This document shows, in pieces, positions 1-10,380 of a stretch of 64,000 bases of DNA. Below the pieces are notes generated by a model. That model did not search any database, was not told where the DNA came from, and worked only from the letters and a program-made list of their open reading frames with translations. Made by a program: the position numbers and the translations under genes. The first letter of the stretch is position 1. Each line of letters opens with the position of its first letter. This DNA comes from Unio delphinus (taxonomy: Eukaryota > Mollusca > Bivalvia > Unionida > Unionidae). The stretch is taken from assembly GCA_029339505.1 (NCBI GenBank), contig JAQISU010000025.1:2744501-2808500 (forward strand), read 5' to 3'.

Positions 1-283
1 ATTGTTTGTCAAATATTCAGCGCTATTTTAGAATGATGTAACAGACACTAGCATATGTCTATCAAACATATTACAGTCCGATGTGTTCGATCAGAAATAA
101 GTCTATGGCTGCACATCTTTATTAAATGTTAGAAATATGGTTTGCTAACTCATATTGTCAAACACACTCACACACAAATACAAACATGGTTCCTCGTCTT
201 GTTGTTCTACGTAAACTTATAAAGATTATTCATGCAGCCATGAGTAAGAGGACATATTCCAAAACATTATAATTGAATTTCAG
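1..283. other. intron sequence upstream of Ig exon
   Basis: I see no coding signal here. The stretch ends in a pyrimidine-poor but usable acceptor (ttgaatttcag) directly before the first Ig exon, so it is the tail of an intron whose upstream exons lie outside the window. Confidence 0.6.
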
Positions 284-434
284 AGCAAGTCACTTCCTCT
301 TGGAGTGTCAATCATTAATGGAAACCATCTTGTTTTAATCGGTGCTAAGTCGTCAAATGTCGGAACATACACCTGTGTAATAAACAAGAACGGCCATCAA
401 GCAGCTAGTAAGACTAATGTAACCATCATATCAG
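284..434 (+). CDS. Ig-superfamily gene, exon with C-terminal half of an Ig domain
   Basis: The exon lies between an AG acceptor (282-283) and a GT donor (435-436). It reads in phase 0 at its start and leaves one base (phase 1) at its end. The peptide of about 50 residues carries the Ig F-strand signature SNVGTYTC, the D/N-x-G-x-Y-x-C motif around the second disulfide cysteine, and then a G-strand-like segment ending VTIIS. The first half of this Ig domain, with the other cysteine and the tryptophan, must lie on an exon left of the window. Together with the next two exons it forms a chain of half-domain exons with alternating phases. The product is probably an extracellular or cell-surface adhesion or immune-type protein. 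The exact orthologue is not recognised. Confidence 0.75.
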
Positions 435-1557
435 GTAATTTGTTTTACGTTTTCATTCGTAATACCAACCTTCTCCTTGAGATATTTTGTTAATTCATGC
501 AATGTCATCTAATCTATGATAATGAAACATATCCAATTATAATGTCAAAATTTACATTTTGCTCATTGTTAGGTGAATTTTATATTCACACCAAACCACA
601 ATCCACAGTTCGATGCTAAATGATCTAATAAAAAAAAAACGATTATCTGGTGTGGTGAATATTTTTTTTTACAAACTATTCTACTGTATAGAGTTCCACT
701 TCAACTTATTATAAGCCATTATGTAGTACCTTTGCATTATCCGTCGCATTAGAAACATCCTTCAATTGTTGAATGAATATCGAGCCGTATTGGACGTCAT
801 AAGTATCCACAGAGCCTGCTATGAAAACGTATCGATTTTTTTTTTGTGTCTTAACTTTCTTCGTGTACGTGTTTACTAAACATTACTTGTAAGAATGCAT
901 TTCCGGAAAATAATCACATTTGCCTCGCATTAAATTCGAAATAAATATATTTCATTCCATGTTAATTTAGGGAAAATACAGTCTATACCTGAATTAAGCA
1001 AACGTGAAATATTTTCTGCCCATCTCCATTTGACAATGAAAAAAGGGCTTTAAGGATCTGCGTGTGACATTACATTTCTTAAATAATATTATTCCCAATA
1101 ATAATGTTATAATTCAACGCTCCAAGAATGTATTGAAAAAGACAAAAGAGACTATAAAGAAATTGTCGTAATATTGAGGATCATTTAAAATATCCACCAG
1201 ACGACCATTTGTTTCAGTTCTAACGGAGGACGAAGCTGAGCCCTGGCGTTTGGGGTGAGAACAATGTTAAACCCTCTTCGTTGAGGGACTAAACTGTAGC
1301 GAAATCTTTAAATACTATAATCGTACAGAGGCAGTATCTTTTGATATGTGTCGCTTAGTTCAAATTCAAGTTTCCGAACCTAATTTGATTGTAATCAGTT
1401 CAAAATTAAATAAATACAACAGCATCATTGTGGTAAGATTTAAGTTAATAAAAATTCCGTTTTACTCCGTTTATTTAGCAAACAAGAAATCATGTGAGAA
1501 AAATGTAAAAGTAACTACTTTACCATTTAGACTAATATATGTTCATTCCGTTTGTAG
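435..1557 (+). other. intron of the Ig gene
   Basis: This 1.1-kb intron is bounded by gtaatt and tttgtag. It is AT-rich, and I see no other gene, RNA or transposon in it. Confidence 0.6.
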
Positions 1558-1679
1558 AAAAGGCTCATGTTACGTCAGTGGTGGCTTCGCCCAATCATCC
1601 ACGGGCTGGAAACACAGTGGATATCCACTGTAATGCTACCGGGCATCCAGATCCATCTATTTACTGGAGCTATACGGAT
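1558..1679 (+). CDS. Ig-superfamily gene, exon with N-terminal half of an Ig domain
   Basis: The acceptor is tttgtag (ends 1557) and the donor is GTGAGT at 1680. The exon begins in phase 1, matching the single base left by the previous exon, and ends in phase 0. The peptide has the B-strand cysteine (VDIHCNATG) and the C-strand tryptophan (PSIYWSY) spaced as in an I-set or V-set Ig domain. It therefore starts a second Ig domain that finishes on the next exon. The matching phases make this gene model fairly secure. Confidence 0.78.
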
Positions 1680-1768
1680 GTGAGTATGATAGCCAAGTAC
1701 ACGTGTCAGAGTTTGATTAATAATATCTTGCTGACTAATTTAAATAAACTGCAATTGCCTTGTTATCA

Positions 1769-1770
<2 letters not shown>

Positions 1771-1848
<78 letters not shown>
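1771..1848. repeat. (AT)n microsatellite in Ig-gene intron
   Basis: An uninterrupted AT dinucleotide run lies inside the intron between the second and third Ig exons. Confidence 0.98.
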
Positions 1849-1850
<2 letters not shown>

Positions 1851-2076
1851 AAACTATCTCGCCCAAATAACGGACAAATATAATTATATTCTCTTATATA
1901 TATTACGTATTGCCTTATGCCATGGTCTAAATAAATAAACTTTGTTTCGTAACAAAATAAACCTTTGCAATTGTATTTCCTATGTTACTTTATTTTCTAA
2001 TTCCATTTAATATTATGAAAACGTGTCTTCAAGGACTTATTAATAAATATGCTTCTTTTATTCAAATAAATTTCAG

Positions 2077-2229
2077 ACGATGGGGATACCGTATATACCG
2101 ATTTCTACATCCTTTCCAGACCCGACAACAATTCGAATTGGTAATTTCCAGCCCTCTCTTCACGGTGGTACATGGTCGTGTATTGCCAAAAACAGCATGG
2201 GTGTTGATAAACTGTCCATTCAGATATAG
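2077..2229 (+). CDS. Ig-superfamily gene, terminal exon (second half of Ig domain) with stop
   Basis: The acceptor tttcag ends at 2076. Phase 0 agrees with the preceding exon. The peptide has the F-strand motif GGTWSCIAKNSMG, a common I-set ending (G-x-W/Y-x-C-x-A-x-N-x-x-G), then KLSIQI and a TAG stop at 2227-2229. A candidate AATAAA poly(A) signal lies at 2375-2380. As read, the protein ends right after the Ig domain with no transmembrane segment. A different frame starting at about 2229 stays open for nearly 40 codons and is acidic and tyrosine-rich. The stop could therefore mark a frameshifted allele, an unrecognised splice, or a true secreted end. Confidence 0.68.
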   Translation, partial: TMGIPYIPISTSFPDPTTIRIGNFQPSLHGGTWSCIAKNSMGVDKLSIQI

Positions 2230-2374
2230 CGAATGGTGAAGATAATGCTTACGATATTGGTCCAGATCCAGAATTAAACTATGAAGAATGTCATATAATT
2301 AGGGTGGAAACATCGGAATATGTTTCATACACTAGTATACTGTGTTAAGTAGTAATATCACATGCTTATCAGAG

Positions 2375-2380
2375 AATAAA
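2375..2380 (+). promoter_or_regulatory. candidate poly(A) signal AATAAA of the Ig gene
   Basis: AATAAA occurs 146 bases after the TAG stop of the terminal Ig exon, a usual distance for a 3' UTR. Confidence 0.45.
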
Positions 2381-2908
2381 CATTTTTTCAAACGTTGTAA
2401 ATTATGTCCCATTTGCTTGAAGACATAATATGTGATCTTTCCGTCAAGTTCCCCAGATGTATTAGAAAGAAACTTTCAAAATATTTCATCAGATGAGTAT
2501 TCGTAATAGTACCATGTGAAGAAAAAAAAACTTAATTGCTGGCACTTTAATAACATAAGTGTAATTCATACTCATAAGTATATTGATCAACAAGCCAAGA
2601 CGACCATAGATTGTTTGCCTTTAATTATATTAATAAGAAAGTCTTGGAATCGAATGAGAGTGTACCATCGTCATTTTGTGTTCAACAACTTATAAGTAGT
2701 TTTCACATTCCTATATTTCTTGAAATAAGATGATCCAATTACTTACAGTTTAGCACATACAACCCGTGAATCGTTGTCTATATTGCACAATAAAAATCAA
2801 TCAATATCGCTAATATCATGTACAATCGACACAAAACCAAATCCAAATTTAGAGAGTAGTTTTCTGATACAAGTTGCCCAAGTTATTCTCTTGCTTTCAT
2901 TCAGTAGG
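2381..2908. other. intergenic, nothing recognised
   Basis: AT-rich DNA without an open frame, RNA gene or repeat that I can name. Confidence 0.5.
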
Positions 2909-3256
2909 TATAACATCAGGTAACATATTGGGGTATATATAGCTATAACATCAGGTAACATTTATTGGGGTATCTATAGCTATAAAATCAGGAAACATTT
3001 AATAGGGTATATATAGCTATAACATCAGGTAACACTGAATTGGGTATCTATAGCTATAACATCAGGAAACATTTACTGAGGTATCAATAGCTATAACATC
3101 AGGTAACATTTACTGGGGTATCTATAGCTATAACATCAGGTAACATTTACTGGGGTATCTATAGCTATAACATCAGGTAACATTTACTGGGGTATCTATA
3201 GCTATAACATCAGGTAACATTTACTGGGGTATATATAGCTGGAGTATCTATAACTA
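2909..3256. repeat. 37-bp minisatellite
   Basis: About nine tandem copies of a unit of about 37 bp containing TATAACATCAGGTAACATT followed by a GGGGTATCTATAGC segment. The left copies are more diverged than the right ones. Confidence 0.93.
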
Positions 3257-3373
3257 AGCATATGCAATAATTTGCATCAATATTTTATATCTCTAATTCA
3301 GTAGTCAATACACATACATAACTTCTATTTTTGCCAACTGATCCGATGTTTGAAGAATTTCTTTCAAAAATAC

Positions 3374-3374
<1 letters not shown>

Positions 3375-3446
<72 letters not shown>

Positions 3447-3470
3447 CACATATATATATATATATCACAC
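3375..3470. repeat. (AT)n microsatellite
   Basis: A long AT run with a short ACAC interruption near 3448 and a second short AT run after it. Confidence 0.97.
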
Positions 3471-4660
3471 ATTTTCTATACTTGTATCACCACATTTCAG
3501 ATGAACAGAGGAGAAACGGCCTGACACGAGCATCAAATAATTAATCACAATGATCGTTGATAGGGACTCTTTACTCTGGTCAAGCATGAATAAGCTTGTA
3601 TTACAAGAATTTATGTCAGTTAACTAGAGAAAATTATTCCCAAATAAATGTAATTAGTTAGCATTTAGACCAAATTCAAAACATCGGTTATCATACTTCT
3701 AAAATATCACAGTTGTATTCTGCATGCTAATAGTATGAGCAAACATGTCATGCACAAGTCGTCACCATGAAGTAACATAATCATATATAATTCATGTCAA
3801 CAAAAATTCGTATACCGCCATTTTCATTCCTAACTCTTCGTTGGAAAATAACGCAGTAAAAGTAGAAGTGAATTTGTTTAATTCATTTTTATAAATAAGA
3901 TGCGAGTTGTCTTAACTAGCAGCAGGAAGGGTGCACCGACCATACCTTTTCGCCTGGGAAATATCTCTTACAAGCGAGAGTAGAATTGGCCAATGACTGC
4001 ATAAACATGGAAGTTTGGACCGACAACCAAGTTTCTAAAGTATGTTACAAAAATTACAAAACAACAAACATTCTATCAAATATTTTCAAAGCAATGACAG
4101 GCACGGATACTGTAAGATTCTCGGGGTAAAACATCGTAGGTCCGGTGTAATTTGGTATTATTTGTTTTATTAAAATATATATGACTTATTACTGAGCCAC
4201 ATCAAAATTGATTTTCTTTTAAATACTAAGTAGTAATCGGTAATAAGAATCCCAAGAAACATATAAATGCAATTGTTCGCACGTCGCTAGGTTAACTGGT
4301 GCTTGATGGTTTCATTTAGTTATTCATAATATGTGTGACACTCAACCAAAGATCTTTTGGAGCTCAATGCGATTATATATTCTAAAGGATTATATATGTT
4401 GATTAAATAAATCCATGTGGGGTTTCCTGATCACGTGCAAAAACGTTTTTAACCTGAGATACGTTAATATCAGGGGGACCCCAAGTCTGATGATTATTTT
4501 GACATGTATGTGTATCGACGCCATTAAATAAAACCCAAACATTACAGTTATTCATGATGACCTTGACATACACAACATGACTGCATATATGTATGTGTTA
4601 CCGTAAATATGCATTCATGCAGTCATACAAAACTAATCCGATTGGCCGAATTACATTAGC
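3471..4660. other. intergenic, nothing recognised
   Basis: No supported gene. Short open frames lack splice context or recognisable motifs. Confidence 0.5.
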
Positions 4661-4662
4661 AC

Positions 4663-4763
4663 AATACATACATACATACATACATACATACATACATACA
4701 TACATACATACATACCTACCTACCTACCTACCTACCTACCTACCTACCTACATACATACATAC
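4663..4763. repeat. (CATA)n/(CCTA)n microsatellite
   Basis: Tetranucleotide array switching from ATAC units to CTAC units and back. Confidence 0.97.
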
Positions 4764-4777
4764 CCCCCTACACAATC

Positions 4778-5005
4778 TTGGAAGATCATACGCGTAGTAA
4801 GGAAACAATAAGACGCTTGACATTTATGACAGACAATAAAAGAACAGAACCTGATGGCAATACAATTAAGTTTTTCAGTTTTCAGGTGGACGGATTTACA
4901 ATATGTTCTCGTCCGATACATGAACTCGAATTTCATTATAGGAAAACATTTATAAATACAGAAAGATGGAATAATTACATGTATATCAAAAGGCGTCAAA
5001 CATGA
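4778..5005 (+). other. unrecognised short open frame
   Basis: A 75-codon charged open frame beginning within the right flank of the microsatellite and ending just before the LINE remnant. I do not recognise it, and no good splice acceptor is visible. It could be part of the same decayed LINE or chance. Confidence 0.15.
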
Positions 5006-5060
5006 GTGAAATCTCAAGAACTGGAGACATTGATGCATGTTTAATAGAAAATAGCCTCTG

Positions 5061-5515
5061 CTTGTATAGATAATTGAGTGAAAGGCACGTTATCTCGTCT
5101 TAAAAACGAAGATCAAATTGATTTTATTAACGGCAGATGTATTGGGAAAGATATCAGAGCCTTGTATAGATAATATAGTGAAAGGCATGTTATCCTGACT
5201 TATAAACGAGAATCATACTGATTTTATCACAGCAGATGTACTGGGAAAGATATCAAAGCCTTGGATAGCTTAATGATTTGCACTGGACATTCCGTTATAT
5301 TAATATTATTTGACTTATTGAAGGTCTTTGATTCGGTTCTTTGTTCCTACATTAAGAACGTCTTAACTTTCTTCTGTTTTGGTGATGTTATTATAACCTG
5401 GATATCAACGTTTTACAATATTATAAAATCATGTGTTACAGTAAATAGCCACATTTCTCACTTGTTTATCATCCATACATGATATAGGCAAGGAGACTAT
5501 ATATATATAATTCTT
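5061..5515 (+). pseudogene. LINE reverse-transcriptase remnant with internal duplication
   Basis: Broken frames on the plus strand resemble the middle of a non-LTR retrotransposon reverse transcriptase. An FDLLKVFDSV segment corresponds to the usual L-D-F-x-K-A-F-D-S block around the first catalytic aspartate. It is followed by a WISTFYNIIKSCVTVN block and then, in another frame, a YRQGD segment corresponding to the G-x-R-Q-G-D motif. Before it, the segment leading into the catalytic block is present twice, at 5061-5160 and 5161-5260, in a 100-bp period. Stops and frameshifts show it is dead. The L1/Tx1-like clade is my guess. The second catalytic motif (Y/F-A-D-D) is not visible. Confidence 0.62.
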
Positions 5516-6030
5516 GAAATGGGATGTTCCACATACTTCTTCAAGCCACTCTTGCACGTTGTAACCCATTAATCGTAGCCTCTTTTGTGCAATAAATAAA
5601 TTAATTAATTATGTAAATCTATATTTTTTTAAGTAATTGCCTCATGTACGTTGTCCAAGTTATTCACTGCTGAATATGAGCTGACAAACACAAGTGGGTG
5701 CAATCCATAGCTGCTTGGGTGAATATGGTTTAGAAGGTTTCAGTTGGATGGAGAACGTTTCCAAATGTTCCATTAAGCCGTTTTCTGTCTGTGGTAAATG
5801 AAATGCATGTTGTAGCACCGATTCACGAACTTATCTTCCTTTAAAGACACAGAACGTGTATTACATACACTCTCCTCAAGAACTTTGAACGTATATTGCT
5901 TACACTTAATGTGTATGGGTCTTCAGAAATAGTATTTAGCGAAAGGGAAATCAATACATGATATGATATTATCTGTTGCTACAAACAGCGGAAATGAGCT
6001 AATGTATATTCACTGCCATCTACTATAGTA
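5516..6030. other. intergenic, nothing recognised
   Basis: No gene or named repeat seen. Confidence 0.45.
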
Positions 6031-6153
6031 GGGAGGTAATGTATTAAATGCCTCTCGAATAAATTGGAGGTAATGTATATTTACCTCCCTTCTACCAATG
6101 AAGGTAGGTAATGTATATTGATTTACAGCTTCCGTTGAAGGGAGGTAATGTAT
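6031..6153. repeat. cluster of GGGAGGTAATGTA motifs
   Basis: The motif occurs directly at 6031, 6067, 6104 and 6139 (with small changes), and an inverted TTACCTCCC lies at 6081-6089. It looks like a nested or rearranged small inverted-repeat element. Confidence 0.5.
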
Positions 6154-6693
6154 TCACTACTGGTTGTCATCGGTCTATACAACACATTCCCATACTTTTC
6201 GATAATCCTGAATCCTTAACTTATTGTTATATTTATACCATTATGTACTTTATTTCTATAAATACAGTTACATATGTACAAATTGACAAGAATCAATTAA
6301 GGTTTATAATTCAAACTCTATATTCAAAAAAGAAGTTTGCAACAAAAATTGTCTTATTCTTTAACTTGTACGGCTTTCATAACCTCGTTATCGATGTGAC
6401 AAAAGGATAAAGAATTTTCAAGCTGTCATTATATAAGTAACAAAAATAAAACGTACACGATATAATTTAAATAGTAATTTCATTTTAAGGATGATGTTGA
6501 TTAGTTTATGAACAAAGTGCCTAAATGTACTGCTACAACTGCCATTAATACATTCCTATTCTGATTGTTTACACTTTAAAGAATTGACCAACCATCATCA
6601 TGCCGCTGTATTGAACGTGCAACGAGTTCATATGTTTGCACTTAACTAGCTCTATTATACTTCGTGTTCACGTGATGGCTGATTACCGACATT
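6154..6693. other. left flank of the viral element
   Basis: AT-rich host DNA with no recognisable gene. It ends with ACATT (6689-6693), the left copy of the target-site duplication. Confidence 0.5.
6689..6693. other. target-site duplication, left copy (ACATT)
   Basis: ACATT abuts the left inverted repeat, and the same five bases follow the right inverted repeat at 20411-20415. Confidence 0.7.
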
Positions 6694-6905
6694 AGCAGTA
6701 GAAAGGCTGTATCCTACAAAATTTGAGCGTCTCTTATTTTGCTAAAATAAGGGTTCCTTGAAATGTATCAATGTAGCCCTCGTTTTATTAAAATAACAGT
6801 TACAAAAATTGATCATAAATTTAGGATTTTATCGACATTCACATATATGGCTGCGATTAATTAATCTTAAATTATCTTAAGGACTGCGATTAATTAATCA
6901 TATAT
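6694..6905 (+). repeat. left terminal inverted repeat
   Basis: Begins AGCAGTAGAAAGGCTGTA and matches the reverse complement of 20203-20410 over its full length with scattered substitutions and short indels. It contains two copies of TGCGATTAATTAATC at 6851-6865 and 6884-6898. The stop codon of the ATPase gene falls inside its inner edge. Confidence 0.93.
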
Positions 6906-7504
6906 TTGACCTAGTTCGATTCGATATTTTGTTTTGGGGTCATATAAATTTATCCTTACAAATCCGTGTGGGGTTAACTAAGCAGGACTAAATAAATTTT
7001 TAAAATTTTACATAGTTGTAATCTCCGCACCATGTTTGCCAAATATTTCTGAGTGTATGAATATCAACCCAGTTAAATACCGCCAGAATATTACAGCTTT
7101 CTTTGATCACATAGGTGCTTGCGTGTATTTTTGAGTGACATATATCACATCTGCGTTTATGTGGCTTCCGCGGGATAATATCCTAGCTGGACTTTTTTGT
7201 TTATCTAGCATTACATCGTCGTATACTACTAAATTTTTGATGTCTTCCACGGATGGTGCTTCTTCAATATCTGTAATAAACTCAATAATATCTTCCCCGG
7301 TGATCTCTGAGGCGCTCTCGTTATAATATTTTAACACCTGATAACAATCAGGTCATCTACTCTCCGTGCAACTAAATATAATGTATCCCGTTTCATCCAT
7401 CTCATTATCATATCAATTAGCAATTCCGTTTTACAGCTCCCCGATGATGTTTAATTCGTTGTTAGTTTTATTCATCGCGGAATAATCAATTACATCTATA
7501 TCCA
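6894..7504 (-). pseudogene. packaging ATPase (FtsK/HerA, A32-like), broken
   Basis: The gene would pump viral DNA into the capsid. The inferred ATG is at 7504. Near 7440 a Walker A-like SSGSCKTE appears, where the expected G before K-T is replaced by C and the frame has shifted relative to the start. Downstream, NLVVYDDVMLDKQK is the Walker B region, with the paired aspartates and the D-x-M-L characteristic of this family. It is followed by an R-G-x-H-x-N-A-D-V block and a C-terminal PHGFVRINLYDP segment, and the stop is at 6894-6896. At least three frames are needed to read it all. Length of about 200 codons fits the compact ATPases of Polintons. It lies head to head with the PLA2 gene, with 17 bases between the two starts, suggesting a shared promoter. 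Confidence 0.8.
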
Positions 7505-7521
7505 TTATAACATAATATATT

Positions 7522-8019
7522 ATGAATTTATGTTGTGTGAAATGTAAAGCTAGTACAACAACAATTGATTCAACTACCATTTTGACAAGCAATAACAGAA
7601 AAGCTATCACTGGCAAGTGCGCGCGGTGTGGTATAAAAAAAATCAGATTTGTTATTAAGAGAAAGGGTGATATCGCGGCCAAGTTAACAAAACTCCCGGG
7701 AACACCGTGGGCGAACTATCCAGGAGAAAAACACCTTCCAGGATATAGTTAGTGTGGTCAAGGAACACGATTAGATATAAGACTTGATGACAAAGACATT
7801 CCTCGTCCGGGTGAATATCTGATAAACGAAATCGATGAAGCCTGTCGTGTTCATGACATCGCATATCGATGTGGTGATCTCCAACAACGTCATCTCGCGG
7901 ATGTAAGATTGATCCACGCCTTAAATTCTATCCCTGATAAATCCTTCAGAGAAAAAACAGCATCATGGATAATGAAGGCCGCCATGATGAGTAATTTAAT
8001 GATGGGACTCGGTATTTAA
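7522..8019 (+). pseudogene. zinc ribbon plus phospholipase A2-like (parvovirus VP1-type) protein, one in-frame stop
   Basis: ATG at 7522 to TAA at 8017-8019 is one frame of 165 codons, interrupted only by a TAG at 7750-7752. Residues about 5-37 form a zinc ribbon with two CxxC pairs (CVKC and CARC). Then KHLPGYS leads into a calcium-loop-like CGQGTRLD. The catalytic HD pair sits in CRVHDIAYRCGD, followed by an aspartate-containing helix (LADVRLIHAL). In parvoviruses such a domain lets virions breach the endosomal membrane. Similar fusions occur in invertebrate adintovirus-like elements. The stop sits exactly in the calcium loop, where a tyrosine is usual, so this copy should not make active enzyme. 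It is followed almost immediately by the integrase start at 8021. Confidence 0.82.
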
Positions 8020-8020
8020 T

Positions 8021-8968
8021 ATGGGATCAATTTATTATTCTCCAACCGGATACTACATGGTAAATCAGCGATTGATAAACTCGCCAGCGCATATAAAGTT
8101 ACAAATGCAACAGCGGCGGATTGGTTATCCAAGAAGGCTATATGGCAAATTTATCCACCGCGTCCAGCAAAGATTCAATATGCGTCGTTTGATGTTAATA
8201 CCCCAAATGAAGTTCATCAGGCCGATATATTATTTCTCTCGCATGACACCGTCAAAAACACACTTACAAGTACGCGTTGAATGTAGTTGACGTTGCAAGT
8301 AGATACAAGGAAGCTAAACCGTTATCAACATAAACCTCTTCTGAAATTGCTTCGACGTTCAAGAGAATTTATCGTCGAGGTCCTCTGCTATGGCCAAATC
8401 TCCTTTAGGTTGATCATGGTAATGAATTTCATGGAGAGGTATCATCAGCGATGAAACAACATAACACTGATACGACGAGGACATACTGCAATCCATCGTG
8501 ATCAGGCAAGTGTTGAGCGGTCTAACAGAACTGTCGCAGCTAAACTATTTCATTTTCAGTACGCGAAGGAATTCATCGATTATAAACTATCTCACGAATG
8601 GGTTAAACGATTACCAGAAAGAGTTGCAGCATTCGACAATGAGGTCACCAGGACGATAAATATGAAACCGGACACCGAGATAACAAAAAAATATATAACA
8701 ATCCCAAAAAGGATTTCCAATCACATATCCTACTAAGCAATGTCACAGTGAGGTTTTTATATGAACCCAGTGAACATAAGGTGGTAGAAGAAGATCAACT
8801 GATCCGATATGGAGTATCACCACACACACAATATTTATCACGATAACATCTAAAAACAGACCAACATTATACAAACTTTATCCAATTGCGCCACAAGGAA
8901 GTTTTACCCGCGAACAATTACAGGTAATTCCAGATGATACTCAGTTACCACCAACTAATCTTAATTAA
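8021..8968 (+). pseudogene. Polinton-type DDE integrase, frameshifted
   Basis: The protein would insert the viral DNA into host DNA. The ATG at 8021 lies two bases after the PLA2 stop. The N-terminal IYYSPTGYY matches the start of the invertebrate Polinton/adintovirus integrase family. The DDE triad is visible as D at 8224-8226 (in HQAD), D at 8412-8414 (in VDHGNEF) and E at 8515-8517 (in VERSNR). The last two are about 34 residues apart, the canonical D-35-E distance. The three parts lie in different frames. The C-terminal part includes VTVRFLYEPSE and ends near QLPPTN with TAA at 8966-8968. No chromodomain signature was seen. A retroviral origin is unlikely because no gag or reverse transcriptase lies nearby. 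Confidence 0.85.
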
Positions 8969-9228
8969 TGCAATGATTTCGATTACATTCAATACAGGTC
9001 AATTCTACATTATCTCGTATATGATCGCTACTATTATCTTTTCTATCCGCGGTAAATAGTTTGGGAGATTTTCCTGATACAATTACAACTCGCACAGTGA
9101 TTATCTTGTTGCTGTTTTAACTCTAAAATAAATTCGACATCGAGATAAAATTCTCTGTTAATGTTTTGTCTTGTTGTTTATAACCCGCTAGTTTTTTTTT
9201 CTTATCGCGGTATCATCGATTACATCAA
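8969..9228. other. convergent intergenic gap in the viral element
   Basis: This 260-bp gap separates the 3' ends of the integrase and helicase genes. No open frame is seen. AT-rich stretches could hold poly(A) signals for both genes. Confidence 0.5.
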
Positions 9229-10380
9229 TTATATTTTTTCATCATCGTCGATATAAACTCGCCGAAGTTGATTTATTCTTCGCACTCGTGATACTGCGAG
9301 ATATACTAAATTTGACCACTCCATGAACTCATCTACGATCCATACAGTAGTATCAGTGATAGTTAATCCTTGTGATGAATGTATCGTCATCGCATAACCT
9401 AATCTCCACGGAGATTTATCGTCGTTTATTGCATTTCTGACCACGGCGATATTAACCCATACAATATCATTCAACACTAGATCTTGTTGTTCGGATTTTA
9501 CAGGGATATCAACGGAGATGTTTTGTCGTCGTGTATATTTTGGTCTATTGCACAATGGAACCTCATTCATAGGGAATATTTCTTCGTGAAGATAAAATAA
9601 TTTTTTCTTATGTAGATCTCTTACTTTTTTACTGCTAGCGACAACAACATCTGTTGGTTTCCATGTATTCCAAAAATCATCAATGGGGTTTTCAGGGATC
9701 GTCTTTCGTGTTATCTTGCACTGTGCGCTATTTGATTGTAGTCTTATAGCGGATTTTAACGGGGTTAACTCTGCATCGAGTGATCGATGATCAGTGTTGA
9801 TTTCTTCGTAGTAATCAACGATGTTTATCAACCAGCAATGCGGAGATAATCTAGTAAATGGTGTGGTTGAACATGATCTCCGCACATTATCACCGAGATG
9901 TTTTTCGTTAATAACCAACTCCTAAATGTTTTTAACAGCGTCAATGATACTGTATCGATTTCATCCCACATAACTATCCCGGGAACATATTTCGTCCCCA
10001 TGCGATCGGGAGTCCATTCAGTTCCATTATATCTAAAGAAACTATGATACGTACAAGCGTTAACTCCTCGGGATTTCATTTCTCTGGCAACACGATGGGT
10101 TGGAATCAGCACAATTATGTTAGAATTTTTTGCAAATAAATCAATTTCTTTTGTTGTCTTTCCACATTCTCCTGGACCGTTCAGATAAACAGTTTTATGT
10201 CGAGTTATCAGATCATACACGGAAGGATACAACGACAGTTCCATATCGGTATCCTCGCAGTAATTATCTTCCACGGGAATGTCGTTCGATTCCTTGTACT
10301 CGAATAGTATTCAATTTTTTACTCTCCATGTTCCAATCACCATTTCGTGTAATATACTTCTTACCATCTTCGTAGTATAT
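9229..10380 (-). pseudogene. SF1 (Pif1/RecD-like) helicase part of PolB-helicase gene, frameshifted
   Basis: Walker A GPGECGKTT lies at 10178-10152. The HRVAREM and TYHSFF segments follow. Walker B WDEID is near 9965, and motif III-like ISVIMCGDH comes after it. In a second frame, motif V TIHSSQGLT is at 9387-9361, and motif VI-like NLVYLAVSRVR follows close to the 3' end. All core SF1 motifs are therefore present, split by a frameshift near 9900. The helicase would unwind the linear viral genome for protein-primed replication. It follows the polymerase on the same strand with only about 120 bases after the polymerase motif C and no clear independent start codon. This suggests that the two once formed a single polypeptide. 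Confidence 0.85.

Noticed and set aside
7522..8019. Integrated parvovirus
   Set aside because: Only the PLA2-like domain recalls parvoviruses. No NS1 helicase or parvovirus capsid is present, and the surrounding genes are Polinton-type.
8021..8968. Retroviral or Ty3-type integrase
   Set aside because: No LTRs, gag or reverse transcriptase nearby. It lies beside Polinton genes within the inverted repeats.
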